Assembly (NCBI GenBank): GCA_029251785.1
Contig: JAQXCQ010000042.1
Coordinates: 1-45,619 of the forward strand
Length of the DNA stretch: 45,619 bases
DNA from: Maricaulis sp.
GTDB lineage: Bacteria > Pseudomonadota > Alphaproteobacteria > Caulobacterales > Maricaulaceae
Reading direction: 5' to 3'
Positions within the stretch are counted from its first letter, which is position 1. Each line of letters opens with the position of its first letter. Below the pieces are notes generated by a model. That model saw only the letters and a list, made by a program, of their open reading frames with translations. It was not told the origin of the DNA and ran no database searches. Positions 41,556 to 45,619 of the stretch are shown here, piece after piece. The position numbers and the translations under genes are program-made.

Positions 41556-42341
41556 TTAGCGAAGGTTGGAACTGGCCGCCAGCATTTCGTCGGAGGCGGT
41601 AATGACGCGGGCGTTCATCTCATAGGCACGCTGGGCGGCGATCAGGGCGGTAATTTCGGTGACTGCGTTGACGTTGGAAGTCTCGACAAAGCCCTGCCTG
41701 ATATCGCCGAAGCCGGGGGAGCCACCTGTGCCGGTTGTGGCAGCTCCCGAGGCAGCGGTTTCCAGGTACATATTGCCGCCAACGGCTTCCAGGCCCGCCT
41801 CGTTGAAGAAGGTTGCGAGTTCCAATTGGCCGACAATGGTGGCGGCGGTGCTTCCATCGACGGTGGCTGAAACCTGACCCTGCTCCGAAATCGTTATGTC
41901 TCGAGCGTTCTGCGGGACGGTGATGCCCGGTGAGACTGTGTAGCCGTCGGCCGTTACAATTTGGCCGGTTCCGCTGACGGCAAAAGCGCCGGCACGCGTG
42001 TAGCCAGTATCGCCACTTGGTAGCTGAACCTGGAAAAATCCGTTGCCGGCGATCGCCAGATCATAGGGATTGTCGGTCGCGGCGAGGCCACCTTGCTCAG
42101 TAATTCGGTAAATTGACCCGGTATCGACGCCAAGGCCAACCTGTGCACCGGTTGGAACAATGGTGCCTGTGTCGGAAGAATTGACGCCCATTTGTTGGAC
42201 GTTTTGATACAGCAAGTCTTGAAACTCGGCGCGCTGACGCTTGAAGCCGGTGGTGTTCATGTTGGCCAGATTGTTCGAGATCACCTCGACATTAAGTTGC
42301 TGGGCCTGCATGCCGGAGGCAGCTGTTGTTAGTGAACGCAT
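41556..42341 (-). CDS. flgG: flagellar distal rod protein FlgG
   Basis: A 261-residue rod protein. The N-terminus MRSLTTAASGMQAQQLNVEVISNNLANMNTTGFKRQRAEFQDLLYQ carries the rod/hook motif (NNLAN.NT.GFK), and the C-terminus ends QGFVETSNVNAVTEITALIAAQRAYEMNARVITASDEML. Length matches the family (about 261). It forms the distal rod and is exported by the flagellar type III system, without a cleaved signal. Fifteen bases from flgF. Confidence 0.96.
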   Translation of the reverse strand: MRSLTTAASGMQAQQLNVEVISNNLANMNTTGFKRQRAEFQDLLYQNVQQMGVNSSDTGTIVPTGAQVGLGVDTGSIYRITEQGGLAATDNPYDLAIAGNGFFQVQLPSGDTGYTRAGAFAVSGTGQIVTADGYTVSPGITVPQNARDITISEQGQVSATVDGSTAATIVGQLELATFFNEAGLEAVGGNMYLETAASGAATTGTGGSPGFGDIRQGFVETSNVNAVTEITALIAAQRAYEMNARVITASDEMLAASSNLR

Positions 42342-42356
42342 GGCTGTTCTCCTACC

Positions 42357-43106
42357 TTATGATACTCGACCAAGACGCTCGATGGAGCGCTTGTTGAGGT
42401 CTTCGACTTGATTGATGAATTTGGCGACTGACTGGTAACTGCGCATGACCGACATCATGTGGGTCATTTCGCGGATCGACTGAACATTGGAGGCTTCGAC
42501 ATAGCCTTGCTGAATCGCCGGATTGAGCATGGCTTGCGGCTCAATGGCATCGGGCGCTGAAGTGTCGAGCACGTACTGGCCATCTCCGCTTTTGGAGAGC
42601 TGACTCATATTCGCAATCTCAAATACGCCGATGCGAGCGATCTCTTCGCCGTTTTGCATCACCGACCCACCGTCCTGGATCGTTATGTCGGCAGACGGAT
42701 CAAGAATGATCGGTTGGCGGCCTCCCGCGCTTAGGACAGCTGAGCCGTTTCCGGTTACCAGCTGACCCAGGCTATCGAGCCGGAATCGACCATCGCGCGT
42801 ATATTGTTCTTGCCCGTTCATCTGTGTCGCGAAGAATCCATCGCCATCGATTGCTAGGTCCAGGGGGCGACCAGAATATTCCAGCTGTCCCTGGCTGAAA
42901 TCTCGCCCCATTCCCCACATATTGACGAATTGGAGTTCGCTGGGTCCGTCAACCTGCTGGGCCACAGGTGCAGGCGCGCTCTCAAGCAGGACCGATTCGA
43001 CTTTGAAGCCCGCCGTATTGGCGTTTGCGATGTTGTTTGCCACCACATCCATCGATCTTCGAAGGCTGATTTGGCGAGACAGGCCGATCATTATTGTGTT
43101 GTCCAT
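42357..43106 (-). CDS. flgF: flagellar proximal rod protein FlgF
   Basis: A 249-residue rod protein with the same N-terminal motif (RSMDVVANNIANANTAGFK, residues 13-31) and C-terminal helix (GYVEASNVQSIREMTHMMSVMRSYQSVAKFINQVEDL). First gene of flgF-G-A-H, transcribed from a sigma-54 promoter about 60 bases upstream and divergent from fliL. Confidence 0.95.
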   Translation of the reverse strand: MDNTIMIGLSRQISLRRSMDVVANNIANANTAGFKVESVLLESAPAPVAQQVDGPSELQFVNMWGMGRDFSQGQLEYSGRPLDLAIDGDGFFATQMNGQEQYTRDGRFRLDSLGQLVTGNGSAVLSAGGRQPIILDPSADITIQDGGSVMQNGEEIARIGVFEIANMSQLSKSGDGQYVLDTSAPDAIEPQAMLNPAIQQGYVEASNVQSIREMTHMMSVMRSYQSVAKFINQVEDLNKRSIERLGRVS

Positions 43107-43167
43107 GGGCTAATTCCATTCTGGATGCCGTTTGACGCCATCTTTATGGCGCGTTCGTGAAAACCCG

Positions 43168-43185
43168 TTGCACTGTCCGTGCCAA
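43168..43185 (-). promoter_or_regulatory. sigma-54 promoter of the flgF operon
   Basis: On the minus strand TTGGCACGGACAGTGCAA: GG and GC exactly ten bases apart and a perfect TGGCACG. Start expected near 43158. Confidence 0.88.
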
Positions 43186-43269
43186 GGTTAATGTGCATAT
43201 TTTTCAGTTGGTTAGCTGTTTTTCAAAGCGTCGAAAGAGGCTTTTGACGGCAATCCGCGCCGGTTGACT

Positions 43270-43284
43270 CGGCAGGAATTGCCG
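43270..43284. promoter_or_regulatory. FlbD/ftr-like palindrome between flgF and fliL
   Basis: CGGCA-GGAAT-TGCCG, a perfect palindrome about 85 bases upstream of the flgF promoter and 79 bases before fliL. Two TTAA half sites (43312-43315 and 43326-43329) lie between it and fliL, too far apart for a standard CtrA box. Confidence 0.65.
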
Positions 43285-43362
43285 CTCGTGAAGCAATTGC
43301 TACGGATCGTTAACCGCAAACAGCGTTAATCAGGGAAAGCGATTCCCTATCTGGAGTATGTC

Positions 43363-43935
43363 ATGGCCGATGATCTCGACGACATCGAGGACGACGAAGA
43401 CGAAGACGGCGAAGAAAAGCCGAAAAAAAGTATCGTTAAACTGGCGATGCTGATCGGCATTCCTGTTGTGGTGCTAATTTTGGGTGCGGCAGCCTTTTTC
43501 ATGTTCTTCTCCGGCGGCGATGACGAAGAAGTGGCTCTGGTGTGCGATGAGCACGGCGAGCATTGCGAGGCAGTTGCTGGCAATACGCAAGCAGAGGCAC
43601 CGCCCGAGCATGTGTATTATTACTCTCTCCAGCCAGAGGGCGTGGATAGTAGTATTATTGTCAATATTCGCTCCGCTGACGGCCGTCCGCTGAACCTCAA
43701 GCTGAGCCTGGCCTTCGAATCAACCGATCCTCAGCTCGGACCGATTCTTCAAGAGCACCTCCAGCCCGTGATGGATCAATTCATACCATTTCTCAGTGAG
43801 TTGAGAGAAGACGATTTATATGGCTCAGCTGGGCCACACAGGGTGCGGCTGGAATTGCTGCGCCGGGTCAATCTTGTGATTGAGCCGCACCGTGTTGATC
43901 AGGTGCGGATCACTGAATTGATTATTGCCGATTAG
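43363..43935 (+). CDS. fliL: flagellar basal-body protein FliL
   Basis: A 190-residue inner-membrane protein: acidic cytoplasmic N-terminus, one membrane helix (about residues 27-50, VKLAMLIGIPVVVLILGAAAFFMFF), then a periplasmic domain of stomatin-like FliL fold ending VRITELIIAD. It supports stator function. Just after the membrane helix is C61-x6-C68 with two His between, which is not typical and might be a disulfide or metal loop. GGAG six bases upstream supports the start. Followed by fliM after 11 bases. Confidence 0.92.
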   Translation: MADDLDDIEDDEDEDGEEKPKKSIVKLAMLIGIPVVVLILGAAAFFMFFSGGDDEEVALVCDEHGEHCEAVAGNTQAEAPPEHVYYYSLQPEGVDSSIIVNIRSADGRPLNLKLSLAFESTDPQLGPILQEHLQPVMDQFIPFLSELREDDLYGSAGPHRVRLELLRRVNLVIEPHRVDQVRITELIIAD

Positions 43936-43946
43936 GACGCAGGACC

Positions 43947-45083
43947 ATGTCTGACGAAGATCTTGACCAGGACGAACTTGCCGCCGAGTGGGAGGCAATG
44001 GCAGAGGACGGTGACGACCTCGACCTCGCGTCTGAATGGGAGGCCATGGTTGGCAGCGAGGACGATGAGGGGGAAGACCTTCCCACCGTCGGTAATGGCC
44101 CGGAACGGATCCTCAATCAGGACGAGATTGACAGCCTGCTCGGCTTCTCGCTGTCCGATGATGAAGGTGCGGACAAATCCGGATTGCGTGCCATCATCAA
44201 TTCGGCGCTGGTCTCCTACGAACGTCTGCCCATGCTGGAAATCGTGTTTGATCGACTGGTTCGATTGATGACGACTTCCCTGCGCAATTTCACATCGGAT
44301 AATGTCGAGGTAAGTCTAGACAATATTTCATCTATCCGGTTCGGGGATTATCTGAACTCTATTCCGTTGCCCGCGATTTTGGCGGTATTTCGTGCCAAGC
44401 AGCTGGACAATTATGGTCTGCTGACGGTCGATTCTAATCTAATTTATTCTATCGTGGACGTGTTGCTGGGCGGGCGTCGTGGTACGTCGGCCATGCGGAT
44501 TGAGGGGCGCCCGTACACCACGATTGAGCGGATGCTCGTCAAGCGGATGATCGAGGTGATTCTTGATGATGCCAAACAGGCGTTTGCTCCGTTGACCGAA
44601 GTTGAATTCGATTTGGAGCGGGTCGAGACCAATCCACGGTTTGCGGCCATTGCACGGCCCGCTAACGCGGCGATTTTGGTGAGGTTACGCATTGATATGG
44701 AAGATCGCGGAGGGCGCGTTGAATTATTGCTGCCCTATGCGACGCTGGAACCCATTCGAAAGATGTTGTTGCAGCAATTTATGGGCGAGAAATTTGGTCG
44801 GGACAATATCTGGGAAGGCCATTTGGCCACGGAATTATGGTCCACCAAAATGGAAATCATGGCTGTGCTGGACGAGCAAAAAAAGCCCCTCGGGGAGGTC
44901 ATGGACCTCAAGGTCGGGGATACGTTTTTTCTTGATGCAACACCCACAAGCCCGGTTGAGATTCGATGCGGGACCGTGCCTTTGACACAGGGCCGCATGG
45001 GCAGAATTGGGCACAATGTTGCCCTGCGATTGAACGGACCACTTTCACCGGGCGCAAAGAACGCCATGACGAGGTTAACATGA
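43947..45083 (+). CDS. fliM: flagellar motor switch protein FliM
   Basis: A 378-residue C-ring protein. The CheY-binding motif LNQDEIDSLLGF is at residues 56-67, followed by the middle domain (LPMLEIVFDRLVRLMTTSLRNFT; VELLLPYATLEPIRKML) and the C-terminal SpoA domain. The 50 residues before the motif are very acidic and repeat AEWEAM/SEWEAM (residues 13-18 and 29-34), which looks like a duplicated segment. AGGA precedes the ATG. The stop overlaps the next gene (ATGA). Confidence 0.96.
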   Translation: MSDEDLDQDELAAEWEAMAEDGDDLDLASEWEAMVGSEDDEGEDLPTVGNGPERILNQDEIDSLLGFSLSDDEGADKSGLRAIINSALVSYERLPMLEIVFDRLVRLMTTSLRNFTSDNVEVSLDNISSIRFGDYLNSIPLPAILAVFRAKQLDNYGLLTVDSNLIYSIVDVLLGGRRGTSAMRIEGRPYTTIERMLVKRMIEVILDDAKQAFAPLTEVEFDLERVETNPRFAAIARPANAAILVRLRIDMEDRGGRVELLLPYATLEPIRKMLLQQFMGEKFGRDNIWEGHLATELWSTKMEIMAVLDEQKKPLGEVMDLKVGDTFFLDATPTSPVEIRCGTVPLTQGRMGRIGHNVALRLNGPLSPGAKNAMTRLT

Positions 45084-45469
45084 CGCTTGCCGGATTGATT
45101 TTTGAGGGACTGGTTGCGGTCCTTTTGGTATTTGCCGTGGTGATGTGCTGGCGCGTTGATCGACGATTGCGCGCCTTGAAAGACGGGCAGGACGGTGTCC
45201 GCGATTCCGTCATTGCATTGAATGAGGCAACCGATCGTGCGCGGGCGAGTCTTGTCGCATTGGAGCGGGCGACGACAGAATCCGGGGATATTCTTGAGCG
45301 CCGCATTCAAGAGGCGCGCCGACTTTCTGATGAATTACATTTGATGACAGGCAAGGCGGATCGTACCGCAAATACGCTTGCGCAACGACCGGCACGCCGT
45401 CGTGCATCGGAAGTGTTTCCGGACGGGGTAGGTTCCGGAATTCATAATAACCTCAAGGATGTAAGGTAA
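45080..45469 (+). CDS. small membrane protein downstream of fliM (DUF6468-like)
   Basis: A 129-residue protein with one N-terminal membrane helix (LAGLIFEGLVAVLLVFAVVMCW) followed by a helical cytoplasmic or periplasmic region (VDRRLRALKDGQDGVRDSVIALNEATDRARASL). Translation is coupled to fliM by ATGA at 45080-45083; the longer frame inside fliM is not used. Such proteins occur after fliM in Caulobacter relatives and are of unknown motor function. Confidence 0.75.
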   Translation: MTLAGLIFEGLVAVLLVFAVVMCWRVDRRLRALKDGQDGVRDSVIALNEATDRARASLVALERATTESGDILERRIQEARRLSDELHLMTGKADRTANTLAQRPARRRASEVFPDGVGSGIHNNLKDVR

Positions 45470-45474
45470 GTCTA

Positions 45475-45619
45475 ATGACTGAACCCATTCGTCTTCTAAC
45501 GGTATTGGTCGTCCTTATGGGCGGCCTTTTGGGCTTGAAGACCCTGTCATTGGTCAACGGCACATCCGACTGGTTTGCGGCTCAGGCGGCGACCAATGTG
45601 GTGCAGGATGACGATGAAG
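45475..45619 (+). CDS. membrane-anchored flagellar protein, N-terminal part (MotE-like)
   Basis: The start of a gene running off the window: 48 residues, MTEPIRLLTVLVVLMGGLLGLKTLSLV with a signal-anchor helix and then WFAAQAATNVVQDDDE. It begins five bases after the preceding stop, so it belongs to the fliL-fliM operon. The N-terminus resembles the periplasmic chaperone MotE encoded after fliM in alphaproteobacteria, but too little is present to be sure. Confidence 0.6.
   Translation, partial: MTEPIRLLTVLVVLMGGLLGLKTLSLVNGTSDWFAAQAATNVVQDDDE

Noticed and set aside
43312..43329. CtrA box upstream of fliL
   Set aside because: Two TTAA half sites are present, but twelve bases apart instead of seven; not called as a full site.

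Overview
The window reads as chromosomal DNA of a polarly flagellated, dimorphic-type alphaproteobacterium of the Caulobacterales/Maricaulales (Hyphomonadaceae-like) group. The reasons are a FlbT/FlaF/FliX set, a FlmG-type flagellin glycosyltransferase, five tandem flagellins of about 275 residues, sigma-54 promoters of the GG-N10-GC type in front of flagellar operons, CtrA-type TTAA-N7-TTAA boxes and a TipN-like polarity protein. Placement below family level is inference. I see no tRNA, rRNA, insertion sequence, prophage or CRISPR array.

Layout. 1-1106: end of an MCE (MlaD/PqiB-type) transporter operon with its auxiliary lipoprotein and a strong terminator. 1187-3235: TipN-like membrane-anchored coiled-coil protein. 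3236-14000: housekeeping and accessory genes: a small membrane ORF, a DUF418 membrane protein, maleylacetoacetate isomerase and a fumarylacetoacetase-family hydrolase with a divergent MarR regulator, a PqiA-like protein, a secreted orphan, a STAS/SpoIIAA-like protein, an HPt protein, chorismate mutase, a glutathione transferase, and a MoxR/VWA pair separated by a Vat-like acetyltransferase. 14040-23782: flagellin module: a degenerate cytidylyltransferase-like gene, flmG, flbT, flaF, five flagellin genes and flaG. 23906-33622: pseudaminic acid (Pse) module: pseC, then an eight-gene minus-strand operon (pseB, pseG, formyltransferase, FAD oxidoreductase, methyltransferase, WbqC-like, pseI, Pse-associated methylase) and a divergent pseF. 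33706-45619: structural flagellar genes: a large beta-propeller flagellar protein, flgI with a FlgJ-like and a FlgN/FlbY-like gene, fliX, dksA, flgF-flgG-flgA-flgH, and fliL-fliM with two following small genes.

How it fits together. PseB, C, I, G and F make CMP-pseudaminic acid, FlmG attaches the sugar to flagellins before export, FlaF and FlbT couple flagellin secretion to mRNA stability, and the sigma-54/FlbD-type and CtrA-type sites provide timing. The pathway's acetyltransferase PseH is not seen here, whereas a sugar-formyltransferase-like gene lies inside the operon. The filament sugar may therefore carry N-formyl and other decorations.

The strongest unlisted signal is a set of small RNA hairpins with A-rich loops in the 5' leaders of all five flagellin genes. 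They lie at the predicted transcript start where a promoter is visible, and some stem pairs change together between paralogues. They are candidates for the FlbT-responsive element.
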